Assembly (NCBI GenBank): GCA_964607915.1
Contig: CAZSMU010000092.1
Span: 1 to 14,510 of the forward strand
Origin: JADJPL01 sp964607915
GTDB taxonomy: Bacteria > Bacteroidota > Bacteroidia > Chitinophagales > Saprospiraceae
Direction of reading: 5' to 3'
Length of the DNA: 14,510 bases
The notes under the pieces were generated by a model that was not told the DNA's origin, ran no database searches, and saw nothing but the letters and a program-made list of their open reading frames with translations. Position numbers and translations under genes: made by a program. Positions within the stretch are counted from its first letter, which is position 1. Every line of letters begins with the position of its first letter. Shown one piece after another: positions 8,258-14,510 of the stretch.

Positions 8258-8265
8258 CAAAGATA
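8258..8265 (-). promoter_or_regulatory. Candidate -7 promoter box for cysS
   Basis: The minus strand reads TATCTTTG, an exact match to the Bacteroidota sigma-factor -7 consensus TAnnTTTG. It lies 22 nt before the cysS ATG, inside the 55-nt gap after the hydrolase gene. A TTTG (8280-8283, minus) lies upstream, but the 14-nt spacing is shorter than the usual -33/-7 distance, so only the -7 box is supported. Confidence 0.5.
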
Positions 8266-8290
8266 GGAAAAAAATACGCCAAAGGCAGCC

Positions 8291-9058
8291 TCAGCCTCCC
8301 AGGAAGTCTATCACCAGCTTCAGCAACTCCCCGGGAGCATCGGCGTGCACCCAATGGCCCGCCTGAGGGATGGTTTTTAGTTGGTAATTGGGGAAGTACG
8401 CCCGTATGGCGGGAAGATCTGAATCCAGCACATAATCCGATTTGCCGCCTCGAATGAACAGTGTTTCCCCGCTGAAATAGCCCTGCGCTTGGGGCGGAGA
8501 CAGTATTTCGGAGTAGCAGCGATATAAGACCGGGAGGTTCATTTTCCATTCAAACCCACCTTCTTTGGTGCGGGACAGGTTTTTCAATAAAAACTGTACA
8601 ACCCCGTCTTCCTGAATAAAACCCCGCAAAATTTCCTCCGCTGCCTGTCGGCTGGAGAGGGCCTTCAGGTCAATGGCCAGCAAGGCTTCAAAAATCCGAT
8701 CATGCCCGCCCGGATATACTTTGGGGGCGATGTCCACTACGATGAGTTTATCCACCTGGTCGGGATATTCCAGGGCAAATTCCATGGCCGTCTTCCCCCC
8801 CATGGAATGTCCCAGCAAGTTGGACTGGTAGATACCCTGTTGCTCCATAAAGCGGTGCAAGTCTTCCGACATGGAAGGATAGTCATGGTGCGGCAGGTGC
8901 GGAGAACGCCCGTGGTTGCGCTGATCTACCAGGAAAACCGTATAAGCTTCTGCCAGTTGTTTTCCAAGGGTTTGCCAGTTGTCCAGCGTACCGAAGAGGC
9001 CGTGCAAGACGATCAGGGGCGCTCCCTGGCCCATGACTTTGTAATTCAAATCCATCAT
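8291..9058 (-). CDS. Alpha/beta fold hydrolase (YbfF-like esterase)
   Basis: The 255-residue cytosolic hydrolase has the full triad of the alpha/beta fold: nucleophile Ser85 in the elbow GHSMGG, acid Asp208 in GGKSDYV, and base His235 in AGHWVH. The oxyanion region HGLFGTLDNW (19-28) and the VDQRNHGRS strand (44-52) resemble E. coli YbfF and related acyl-CoA or carboxyl esterases, so that is the closest assignment; the natural substrate is unknown. Two adjacent ATG codons are possible starts (9058 or 9055) and cannot be told apart. The gene starts 21 nt after the aminotransferase stop, so it belongs to the same transcription unit. Confidence 0.9.
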   Translation of the reverse strand: MMDLNYKVMGQGAPLIVLHGLFGTLDNWQTLGKQLAEAYTVFLVDQRNHGRSPHLPHHDYPSMSEDLHRFMEQQGIYQSNLLGHSMGGKTAMEFALEYPDQVDKLIVVDIAPKVYPGGHDRIFEALLAIDLKALSSRQAAEEILRGFIQEDGVVQFLLKNLSRTKEGGFEWKMNLPVLYRCYSEILSPPQAQGYFSGETLFIRGGKSDYVLDSDLPAIRAYFPNYQLKTIPQAGHWVHADAPGELLKLVIDFLGG

Positions 9059-9079
9059 AGTGGGTAACGTTGAGCCCGC

Positions 9080-10237
9080 CTATCCTATGGCACGGGGTAT
9101 TTTTTTGAGCAATTCGCCTGCGCGTACCAGTGTTTCTTCCGTTTTTGCAAAGCAGAGGCGTACCAGGCGCTCGTCCTTTCGGCTTTGGTAGAATACGGAG
9201 ACGGGGATAGCTGCTACGCCATATTCTTCCGTCATACGCCGGGCAAACACGACATCGGCTTCCCCGCTGATGGCGCTGTAATCACAAAGCTGAAAGTACG
9301 TGCCCGCACACGGTAGGGGTCGAAAAGGAGAATCCTCCAGCGCATCGAGGAACAGATCTCTCTTTTGGTGGTAAAACAATCCGACGCCCAGGTACTCGTG
9401 GGGGTCTTCCATGAAATCAGCCAATGCGAACTGCATGGGCGTATTTACGCAAAACACATTGAACTGATGCACTTTGCGAAACTCTGCCATCATCGCAGCG
9501 GGAGCGACGCAATACCCGATTTTCCAGCCGGTACAGTGGAACGTTTTGCCAAAAGAGAATACGGCCAGCGAGCGCTCCCGGAGGCCCGGGAAACGCGCTA
9601 CGCTCTGGTGTGCCTGCCCGTCATAGACCAGGTGCTCATACACTTCGTCGCTCAGCACCAGGATGGGGGTATCCCGCAAAAGCCGCTCCAGGTTTTCCAT
9701 ATCTTCTTCCTTGAAGGTGGAGCCCGTAGGATTGTGCGGCGTATTGACAATTACCATTTTCGTGCGCGACGAGATAAGGCGTTTGAAGCGGTCCCAGTCT
9801 GGCCTGAAATCGGGGGATTCCAGTTCATACGTTTTGACGATTCCTCCGACCAACTCAACTGCAGGGCGATAGGAATCGTAGGCTGGCTCAAAGACGATTA
9901 CTTCATCGCCGGGATGGACCAATGCAGCGATGGCAGTAAACAGGGCTTGCGTGGCTCCTGCCGTTATCGTAATTTCATGCGCAGCATCGTACTCCGCTCC
10001 GTACAGACCCAGGATTTTTTCGCGGATGCGCTCCCGGAGTACCGGAACCCCTGCCATGTGGGCATACTGGTTTCGGCCGCTGTGCAGGTGATGGCCGACC
10101 CGATCCAGGAGGCGTTCGGAGGGGGAAAAATCGGGGAACCCCTGGGCCAGGTTAACGGCGCCATGTGCTTCTGCGAGGGCGGACATCACGGTAAAAATCG
10201 TGGTACCCACATTGGGTAGTTTGGAGTGTATCAACAT
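9080..10237 (-). CDS. PLP-dependent aminotransferase, probably methionine aminotransferase
   Basis: The 385-residue class I/II (fold type I) aminotransferase has the expected active site: NLAQGFPDF near 29-37, NPTG at 169-172, Asp197 and Tyr200 in LSDEVY, and the PLP-binding Lys231 in SFGKTFHCTGWK. An Arg in RLVRLCFAK near the C-terminus would bind the substrate carboxylate. The AQGFPDF and KTFHCTGWKIGY signatures resemble the YbdL/kynurenine aminotransferase group, which uses methionine and aromatic amino acids, often in methionine salvage. No other salvage gene is present here, so the substrate is inferred from similarity. It follows the M42 peptidase gene by 31 nt and precedes the hydrolase by 21 nt. 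Confidence 0.9.
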   Translation of the reverse strand: MLIHSKLPNVGTTIFTVMSALAEAHGAVNLAQGFPDFSPSERLLDRVGHHLHSGRNQYAHMAGVPVLRERIREKILGLYGAEYDAAHEITITAGATQALFTAIAALVHPGDEVIVFEPAYDSYRPAVELVGGIVKTYELESPDFRPDWDRFKRLISSRTKMVIVNTPHNPTGSTFKEEDMENLERLLRDTPILVLSDEVYEHLVYDGQAHQSVARFPGLRERSLAVFSFGKTFHCTGWKIGYCVAPAAMMAEFRKVHQFNVFCVNTPMQFALADFMEDPHEYLGVGLFYHQKRDLFLDALEDSPFRPLPCAGTYFQLCDYSAISGEADVVFARRMTEEYGVAAIPVSVFYQSRKDERLVRLCFAKTEETLVRAGELLKKIPRAIG

Positions 10238-10268
10238 AATCGGGGGGAGTTTGAGTGCGCAACAGCCG

Positions 10269-11330
10269 TCAACCTATGTCGTGCCCAAAGCCCCAGTCAT
10301 ACTGGTCGAGTTCGAGCAGTGCAGACGCTAACAGATCAATACAATGAGCTATATCGCCTTTGTGCGCCATTTCTATGGTCTGATGGATATGGCGCAGAGG
10401 TATGGAGATAGCCCCGGCGATAGCCCCGTTTTTTCCGTATCGCTGTACCCCTGCCGTATCCGTTCCACCGGCGGGCAAGATTTCGAGTTGCCAGGGTATC
10501 TGGTGAGCATCGCCGGTCTGCTTGAGGTAATTGACCATCCGGTAATCCGAGATGACGCTGCCGTCGAGCACTTTTATGGCAGCTCCTTTTCCCAGCACGC
10601 TCACTCTTTCATGCGCCTGGGCACCGGGCACATCAAACGCGATGGTGACGTCGAGGCCAAATCCAAAATCCGGATTGATTCGGTGTGCCGCCGAAATCGC
10701 ACCGCGCAGGCCCACTTCCTCCTGAACGGTAAATACGCCGTACACATCGTAAGGCAGTTCCTTGCCCTGAAGGGCTCGAAAAACCTCGATGAGTATATAC
10801 ACAGAAACCCGGTTGTCCAAAGATTTGCTGTTGACGCAATGGCCCATTTCGATAAGCTCGCGCTCTCTCGTGACCGGGCAGCCCGGCCCCACCCATTCCA
10901 GTACTTCGCTGCGCGGCATACCCAGGTCTATGAAATAATCTTCGATGGGCACGGCTTTGTTGCGCTCCTCCCCTTTCATAAGATGGATGGGTTTGGAGCC
11001 CATCACGCCTATGAGGTCTTTTTTTCCATGTACGATTACCCGTTGGGAAGTAAGTGTTTTGGGGTCAAAGCCACCCAGCGGATGAAAGCGCAGGAAGCCA
11101 TCGTCATCTACATGGGTAACAATGAACCCGATCTCATCCAGGTGCGCGGCCACCATGACGCTCTTGGGCGCAGTGCCCCGCCGTACCGCGATGAGGTTGC
11201 CCATGTTGTCTATGGAAAGGTCGTCCACAAAAGGCCGTACCTCCCGAATGACCAGTTCGCGGATTCGCTGTTCGAAGCCCGGTGCGCCGGGGGTTTCACA
11301 TATCTTTTTGAGCAAAGGGATATCAAGCAT
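10269..11330 (-). CDS. M42 family metallopeptidase (glutamyl/leucyl aminopeptidase-like)
   Basis: The 353-residue protein belongs to the M42 co-catalytic metallopeptidases (TET-type, FrvX/YsdC relatives), which form large cytosolic particles trimming peptides from the N-terminus. Metal and catalytic residues are all visible: His63 and Asp65 in AAHLDEIG, Asp172 in SKSLDNR, Glu204-Glu205 in VQEEVGLRGA, Asp227 in GLDVT, and His316 in RHIHQTIEM. Length is normal and no signal peptide is present. It is the first gene of the leftward run and has a clear -7 box 23 nt before its ATG. Pairing with an aminotransferase suggests a shared role in peptide and amino acid use (inference). Confidence 0.95.
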   Translation of the reverse strand: MLDIPLLKKICETPGAPGFEQRIRELVIREVRPFVDDLSIDNMGNLIAVRRGTAPKSVMVAAHLDEIGFIVTHVDDDGFLRFHPLGGFDPKTLTSQRVIVHGKKDLIGVMGSKPIHLMKGEERNKAVPIEDYFIDLGMPRSEVLEWVGPGCPVTRERELIEMGHCVNSKSLDNRVSVYILIEVFRALQGKELPYDVYGVFTVQEEVGLRGAISAAHRINPDFGFGLDVTIAFDVPGAQAHERVSVLGKGAAIKVLDGSVISDYRMVNYLKQTGDAHQIPWQLEILPAGGTDTAGVQRYGKNGAIAGAISIPLRHIHQTIEMAHKGDIAHCIDLLASALLELDQYDWGFGHDIG

Positions 11331-11353
11331 GGATACAATGGATTTTAAGGAAA

Positions 11354-11361
11354 CAAAAATA
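11354..11361 (-). promoter_or_regulatory. Candidate -7 promoter box for the M42 peptidase operon
   Basis: The minus strand reads TATTTTTG, an exact match to TAnnTTTG, 23 nt before the ATG at 11330. It partly overlaps one arm of an inverted repeat (11359-11366 and 11392-11399). No convincing -33 TTG was found at the usual distance. Confidence 0.5.
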
Positions 11362-11399
11362 GGGAACTTTGCGCATTAAAAATCCTTTGAATTCCCTAT
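11359..11399. promoter_or_regulatory. Inverted repeat overlapping the M42 promoter
   Basis: ATAGGGAA at 11359-11366 is repeated in reverse complement as TTCCCTAT at 11392-11399, perfect over 8 bp with arms 33 bp apart start to start, about three helical turns. The promoter-proximal arm overlaps the -7 box. It could be a two-site operator or a weak hairpin; there is no regulator gene nearby to assign. Confidence 0.35.
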
Positions 11400-11442
11400 C
11401 TTATTAACGTCCTTTGCAAATGGGTTCCCGGGCAAAGTCATA

Positions 11443-11570
11443 GACGCGTTGCAGGGGCCAGCCAAGGGGTCAGAAAGGCTCTTTTTGCCCATGCTGCGCC
11501 TTTTTTCTATCTTCCTCCAAAAGATAGAAAATAACTCTTTTCCCCTTCTCCTTGACCCCTGCAGCAAGTC
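11443..11570 (+). repeat. Repeat family copy C, complete 128-bp inverted-repeat element
   Basis: This is the only copy fully inside the window. The termini are GACGCGTTGCAGGGG (11443-11457) and CCCCTGCAGCAAGTC (11556-11570), inverted with 12 of 15 positions matching, and both are flanked outward by a CATA-like sequence. The left arm (AAGGGGTCAGAAAGG, then CTTTTTGCCC and GCGCCTTTTTT) aligns with copy D; the right arm (AACTCTTTTCCCC, then TTGACCCC) aligns with copy A. The centre is a perfect 11-bp stem, TTTTCTATCTT (11503-11513) with AAGATAGAAAA (11521-11531), and a 7-nt loop. No target-site duplication is evident and no protein is encoded. The right terminus lies 27 nt before the flippase ATG. 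Confidence 0.8.
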
Positions 11571-11597
11571 TTATGTCCAAATACCATAAAAAAAGCT

Positions 11598-13106
11598 ATG
11601 TCTTTGTTGAAAAAATTGGCCGGGGAGACGGTCGTGTACGGGCTCAGCAGTATCCTGGGCCGCTTGTTGAATTACGTCATCCTCACGCCCTATCTCACGC
11701 GCGAGTTCACCAACCGGGCAGAATATGGGGTTGTGACCGAACTATATGCGTACATCGCCCTGTTGATGGTATTTTTCACCTACCGCATGGAAACGACTTT
11801 TTTTCGGTACGGAAGCCGGAAAGAAGATGCAGAGCGCACGTTTTCCACGGCCTCTATAGCCATCGTTGTATCCAGTGTATTTTTTTCCGCTCTGTTTACA
11901 GGCTTTTCGGGGCCTATTTCCCGTTGGATGGACTACCCGGAGCATCCCGAATACATCATCCTCTTTACCCTCATCCTGGCTTTTGACGCGGTCTCTGCGA
12001 TTCCCTTTGCCCGCCTTCGCCTGGAGAATCGCCCGGTGAAATTTGCGTTTATTCGAGTCGCCAACATCCTCATCAACATTTTTTTCATCTTTTTCTTTTT
12101 GGAAATATGCCCTCTGCTCTCCCGGCACGGCTGGAAGGTTGCCGATGTGCTCTACGAGCCCTCTAATCGAGTCATGTATGTGTTTTTGGCCAATTTGATT
12201 GCCAGTGCGGGAAGTTTTTTGCTCCTACTGCCGCTTTTATTCCGCATGCACTGGAAACTGGACATCCCGCTCCTGAAAACTATGCTCGCATACGCTGGGC
12301 CTCTGGTCATTGCTGCTTTTGCCGGGGCCATCAACCAATTTATCGGGAATCCCATGCTCAAATACTTCACCCCAGGTTCTTTGCAGGACAAGCTCGTGCA
12401 GTTGGGCCTGTTTGGGGCGGCGGCGAAAATACCCATCCTGATGACCTTGTTCACGCAAGCCTTCAACTATGCCGCAGAACCTTTTTTCTTTCGGCACGCC
12501 CAACGAGAAGATTCCAGGGCTATTTACGCACAGGTCGCCCAGGCGTTTACCCTGGTAGGTTGCCTGGCGTTTACAGGAATCATGCTGTACATGGACGTCA
12601 TAGCCGTACTTATTGGCCCCAACTACAGAGCAGCGGTAGGCATCGTACCCATCTTGCTCATCGCTTACCTGTTTTTGGGTATTTTTTACAATTTCTCCAT
12701 TTGGTTCAAACTGGCCGACAAAACCCCGGTCGGGGGCTACATTGCCCTGGGCGGGGCAGCCATTACCGTCGTGCTCAACATACTCCTCATCCCCCACATT
12801 GGATATTATGGCCCGGCGTGGGCGGCACTTGCCTGCTATGCCTTCATGATTATCGTCTGCTACTGGACGGGGCAAAAGTACTACCCCATTGATTACCCGA
12901 TTGGGCGTATGTCGCTATATCTTCTGATAGCCCTCGGTGCGTATGCCCTGGGGCAACTCAACGGACGATGGCTCGGTGAATCTCTTATCCTGAAGCTCGC
13001 TGCCAACACGCTGGTATTGCTCTTGTTTTGCGGTGTCGTCACGTGGGTAGAGCGGAAGGCCGTAGGAAAATTGCTGCGGCAGTTCCGCGGATTGCCCCCA
13101 TCATAA
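11598..13106 (+). CDS. Polysaccharide biosynthesis / lipid-linked glycan flippase-like membrane protein
   Basis: The 502-residue protein is hydrophobic throughout, with about 12-14 membrane segments and short loops. The N-terminal pattern LAGETVVYGLSSILGRLLNYVILTPYLT is cut by small residues as in the MOP superfamily (Wzx/MviN/MATE relatives). Such proteins flip lipid-linked oligosaccharides or other glycolipids across the inner membrane for O-antigen, capsule or similar surface polymers. No glycosyltransferase genes are adjacent, so the cargo cannot be inferred. The ATG at 11598 follows a repeat element by 27 nt, and transcription probably starts in or near that element because no TAnnTTTG box was found between it and the ATG. 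It is divergent from the M42 operon. Confidence 0.88.
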   Translation: MSLLKKLAGETVVYGLSSILGRLLNYVILTPYLTREFTNRAEYGVVTELYAYIALLMVFFTYRMETTFFRYGSRKEDAERTFSTASIAIVVSSVFFSALFTGFSGPISRWMDYPEHPEYIILFTLILAFDAVSAIPFARLRLENRPVKFAFIRVANILINIFFIFFFLEICPLLSRHGWKVADVLYEPSNRVMYVFLANLIASAGSFLLLLPLLFRMHWKLDIPLLKTMLAYAGPLVIAAFAGAINQFIGNPMLKYFTPGSLQDKLVQLGLFGAAAKIPILMTLFTQAFNYAAEPFFFRHAQREDSRAIYAQVAQAFTLVGCLAFTGIMLYMDVIAVLIGPNYRAAVGIVPILLIAYLFLGIFYNFSIWFKLADKTPVGGYIALGGAAITVVLNILLIPHIGYYGPAWAALACYAFMIIVCYWTGQKYYPIDYPIGRMSLYLLIALGAYALGQLNGRWLGESLILKLAANTLVLLLFCGVVTWVERKAVGKLLRQFRGLPPS

Positions 13107-13155
13107 AGTCCCTTGCATGCCAGTTTTAGCAGCCTCTGATAAATTTAACATAAAG

Positions 13156-13186
13156 AAGACCAACATTTTTTTAAAAAAATCGTCTT
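13156..13186. other. A/T-tract palindrome with short flanking stem
   Basis: AAGAC (13156-13160) and GTCTT (13182-13186) flank a perfect TTTTTTTAAAAAAA palindrome (13166-13179). The stretch lies between the flippase stop and the T9SS gene. It could act as a rho-independent-like terminator with the T-run that follows (TCTTTTTT to 13190), or as an AT-rich upstream element for the next gene. The GC-poor stem makes a terminator weak. Confidence 0.35.
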
Positions 13187-13232
13187 TTTTATGAAAGTGG
13201 CTATTTGCCCGTCTCAAAACCATTCACGCTAC

Positions 13233-13961
13233 ATGAAACAAATCATACACTTTTTTCTTGCTTTCTCGCCCTTAGCCTTCGCGTCGGCGCAATCGCTCCG
13301 GATAGAGCCCGGCGATGTAAAGCAAACCTTCAAAGTAAACCTCGCCGACCCGCTGCTCAACCTGGAGCTGTACGCCAGTGTCCGCAACGTCAGCAACGAC
13401 ACCATTCGGCTAAAGTGGCAACGCAGGGAGGTATCGCAACCCGGTGGCTGGCAGACGCAGGTTTGTGACGGAGTCGAGTGCTACCTACCCATCGTCAGCA
13501 GCAACGTGGACCCAAACCTGGGGCTTAACGCACCCTTTGTGTTGCTGCCCAACAAAAAAGCGGATTTTATTTTCCACGTCCTGCCCAACCAAACCGCCGG
13601 TACGGGCAAGTTTGCCATCCGCTTTTCCTCCACACAAAAACCCGACAGCATACTGGCCTCCATGAACTTTGAAGTAAACGTGCAGAGCCTGGTCACGAGT
13701 GCAAAAGAATGGCAGCCGGGAAGTGTTCAGGTCTTCCCCAATCCGGCAAGCGATTTTTTCATGTTGAACTCAATAGAGGGCATTGAGCAACTGGTGCTCT
13801 ACAACCAGTTGGGCTTGCCCGTCAAGACGTATCTTGCTGAATACGGACAGCGCTACTCTTTGTACAATGTAGTGGATGGTGTTTATTTCCTCGCTTTAGT
13901 CAACAAAAACAAGAGCATTGTCCGCACCATACGCATCATCAAACGGAGCGTCCGGTCCTAA
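13233..13961 (+). CDS. Secreted protein with T9SS type A C-terminal sorting domain
   Basis: The 242-residue protein begins with a signal peptide (MKQIIHFFLAFSPLAFASAQ, likely cut after FASA or AQ). A beta-rich Ig-like region of about 140 residues follows, with patterns VRNVSNDTIRLKW and VCDGVECYLP; the two Cys may form a disulfide. The last ~75 residues are a T9SS type A sorting domain: QVFPNPASDFFML, a lyn-x-lG strand (VLYNQLGLPVKTY), VDGVYFLALV and a basic end. It should cross the outer membrane through the type IX system and be released or anchored at the surface. An upstream in-frame ATG at 13191 would add 14 residues before the signal peptide and is unlikely. The function of the Ig-like part is unknown. 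Confidence 0.85.
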   Translation: MKQIIHFFLAFSPLAFASAQSLRIEPGDVKQTFKVNLADPLLNLELYASVRNVSNDTIRLKWQRREVSQPGGWQTQVCDGVECYLPIVSSNVDPNLGLNAPFVLLPNKKADFIFHVLPNQTAGTGKFAIRFSSTQKPDSILASMNFEVNVQSLVTSAKEWQPGSVQVFPNPASDFFMLNSIEGIEQLVLYNQLGLPVKTYLAEYGQRYSLYNVVDGVYFLALVNKNKSIVRTIRIIKRSVRS

Positions 13962-13970
13962 TAGCCCCCA

Positions 13971-14378
13971 TCATGCCGGGTACTCCACGTAATTGCGGGG
14001 GGTTTCGTACAGGCGTACGCTCAATTCATAACGCGGTGCAAGACGAGCGCGAAGGATTTGCCATATCACGTAGCAGATGTGTTCTGCGGTCGGGTTCACG
14101 TGGCGAAACTCCTCGGTATCCAGGTTCAGGTTCTTGTGATCGAACCGCTGTTCTATCTCTTCGCGGATTAAATCGGAAAGTTCTTTAAGGTCAATGAGGT
14201 AGCCGGTTTCCGGATCCACCTCGCCCACTACTTTCACCTCGAGTTCGTAGTTGTGCCCGTGGTAGTTGGGATTGTTGCACAGGCCGAACACCTCGCGGTT
14301 TTTTTCGTCCGGCCAGGCCGGGTTGTGCAGGCGGTGGGCAGCATTGAAGTGTGCTTTTCGGTAGGCGGCGATACGCAT
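13971..14378 (-). CDS. queD: 6-carboxytetrahydropterin / 6-pyruvoyltetrahydropterin synthase family protein
   Basis: The 135-residue enzyme has the PTPS/QueD fold signature: zinc ligands His15 in FNAAHRL and His40 and His42 in YHGHNY, a catalytic Cys34 in LCNNPNYHGH, an Asp-His pair in FDHKNLN, and a substrate-binding Glu in LYETPRN. In bacteria the family usually converts 7,8-dihydroneopterin triphosphate to 6-carboxytetrahydropterin in queuosine synthesis. The CNNPNxHGHNY stretch is closer to eukaryotic-type PTPS, so a tetrahydropterin role is also possible. ATG at 14378 is chosen; a TTG at 14390 would add four residues (MTIL) and run almost into the repeat. It converges with the T9SS gene, with 9 nt between the stops, and its ATG lies 19 nt from a repeat terminus. 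Confidence 0.9.
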   Translation of the reverse strand: MRIAAYRKAHFNAAHRLHNPAWPDEKNREVFGLCNNPNYHGHNYELEVKVVGEVDPETGYLIDLKELSDLIREEIEQRFDHKNLNLDTEEFRHVNPTAEHICYVIWQILRARLAPRYELSVRLYETPRNYVEYPA

Positions 14379-14397
14379 GAGGATAGTCAAATTAGTA

Positions 14398-14510
14398 GAC
14401 TTGTTGCGCGGGGGATCATCAAGGGGTCAAAAAGGCCCTTTTTCGCCCACACGAAGCCTTTTTTCGGTCATATAGCGCCGCTATACTCCCTCAAAAAGCC
14501 TTCGTGTGGA
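14398..14510 (+). repeat. Repeat family copy D, left part, cut by the window end
   Basis: The terminus GACTTGTTGCGCGGGG (14398-14413) is the exact reverse complement of the right terminus of copy A. AAGGGGTCAAAAAGGCC, CTTTTTCGCCCA and GCCTTTTTT align with the left arm of copy C. The element then forms a large hairpin and runs off the window. If the missing right arm resembles copy A, the full element would be about 160 bp. The terminus faces the queD ATG across 19 nt. Confidence 0.75.
14447..14509. repeat. Long hairpin in repeat copy D
   Basis: CCACACGAAG (14447-14456) pairs perfectly with CTTCGTGTGG (14500-14509). After one C-C mismatch the stem continues with CTTTTT (14458-14463) against AAAAAG (14493-14498). 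Inside is a second short palindrome, TATAGC and GCTATA (14471-14476, 14480-14485). The stem sequence is unrelated to the central hairpin of copy C, although the flanking arms are homologous. Confidence 0.75.

Noticed and set aside
9365..10219. Open frame of 284 codons on the plus strand opposite the aminotransferase
   Set aside because: The opposite strand encodes an intact PLP enzyme; this frame has no domain signature.
10253..10268. GTGCGCAACAGCCGTC resembling the repeat terminus
   Set aside because: Only a short core matches, with no arms, hairpin or second terminus; likely chance in a 31-nt gap between two operon genes.
10344..11348. Open frame of 334 codons on the plus strand opposite the M42 peptidase
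   Set aside because: The minus-strand frame has all M42 metal ligands, while the plus-strand translation shows no family pattern and fits the antisense of that gene.
11412..11437. CTTTGC...GCAAAG inverted repeat just left of repeat copy C
   Set aside because: Only a 6-bp stem with no T-run and no match in other copies; not enough to call a terminator or operator.
13191..13232. Upstream ATG for the T9SS cargo protein
   Set aside because: It would put 14 polar residues before a clean signal peptide; ATG at 13233 gives a normal exported N-terminus.
14379..14390. TTG start for queD at 14390
   Set aside because: ATG at 14378 gives the usual family N-terminus and the same 19-nt distance to the repeat terminus as two other copies.
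1..14510. CRISPR array, tRNA/rRNA genes, transposase or phage genes
   Set aside because: No regularly spaced direct repeats, no cloverleaf-like sequences and no reading frames with transposase or phage motifs were seen; the repeats found are dispersed and inverted.

Overview
The window looks like chromosomal DNA of a member of the Bacteroidota, most likely a Saprospiria/Lewinella-like lineage (inference). The grounds are a small secreted protein ending in a type A sorting domain for the type IX secretion system, TAnnTTTG-type -7 boxes in front of two genes, little Shine-Dalgarno signal, and a mutL / rhomboid / rhomboid / membrane-anchored EEP gene order that I recall from Bacteroidota. No rRNA, tRNA, CRISPR array, transposase or phage gene was seen. 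Coding density is high and no gene-free stretch reaches 300 bases; the longest, about 267 bases between the M42 peptidase and the flippase, holds a promoter and a repeat element.

Layout. 73-4957 (+): a tight five-gene run of a small membrane protein, mutL, two adjacent rhomboid proteases and an EEP hydrolase with a membrane anchor. 5075-6709 (+): an exported S41 (CtpA-type) processing protease. 6739-11330 (-): a four-gene run, in transcription order an M42 aminopeptidase, a methionine-type aminotransferase, an alpha/beta hydrolase and cysS, with a recognisable -7 box in front of the first and last genes. 11598-13106 (+): a multi-pass polysaccharide flippase-like protein. 13233-13961 (+): the T9SS cargo protein. 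13971-14378 (-): a QueD/PTPS-family enzyme, convergent with the previous gene. Most of these are ordinary housekeeping or envelope functions: mismatch repair, tRNA charging, peptide and amino acid turnover, membrane proteolysis, and export of glycans and proteins.

The feature that ordinary annotation would miss is a family of intergenic inverted-repeat elements: 1-53 (right part only), 4994-5055 (short, decayed), 11443-11570 (complete) and 14398-14510 (cut by the window end). They share a terminus close to GACTTGTTGCGCGGGG, inner blocks such as AAGGGGTCA and GACTCTTTTTTCCC, and a central hairpin whose sequence differs between copies. Every copy lies directly 5' of a coding sequence, with one terminus facing the start codon. 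In three of four the gap from terminus to ATG is exactly 19 nt, and in the fourth it is 27 nt. This suggests either a mobile miniature element with a strict landing preference or, more interestingly, a structured leader or promoter module placed in front of unrelated genes. I do not recognise it as a named family.
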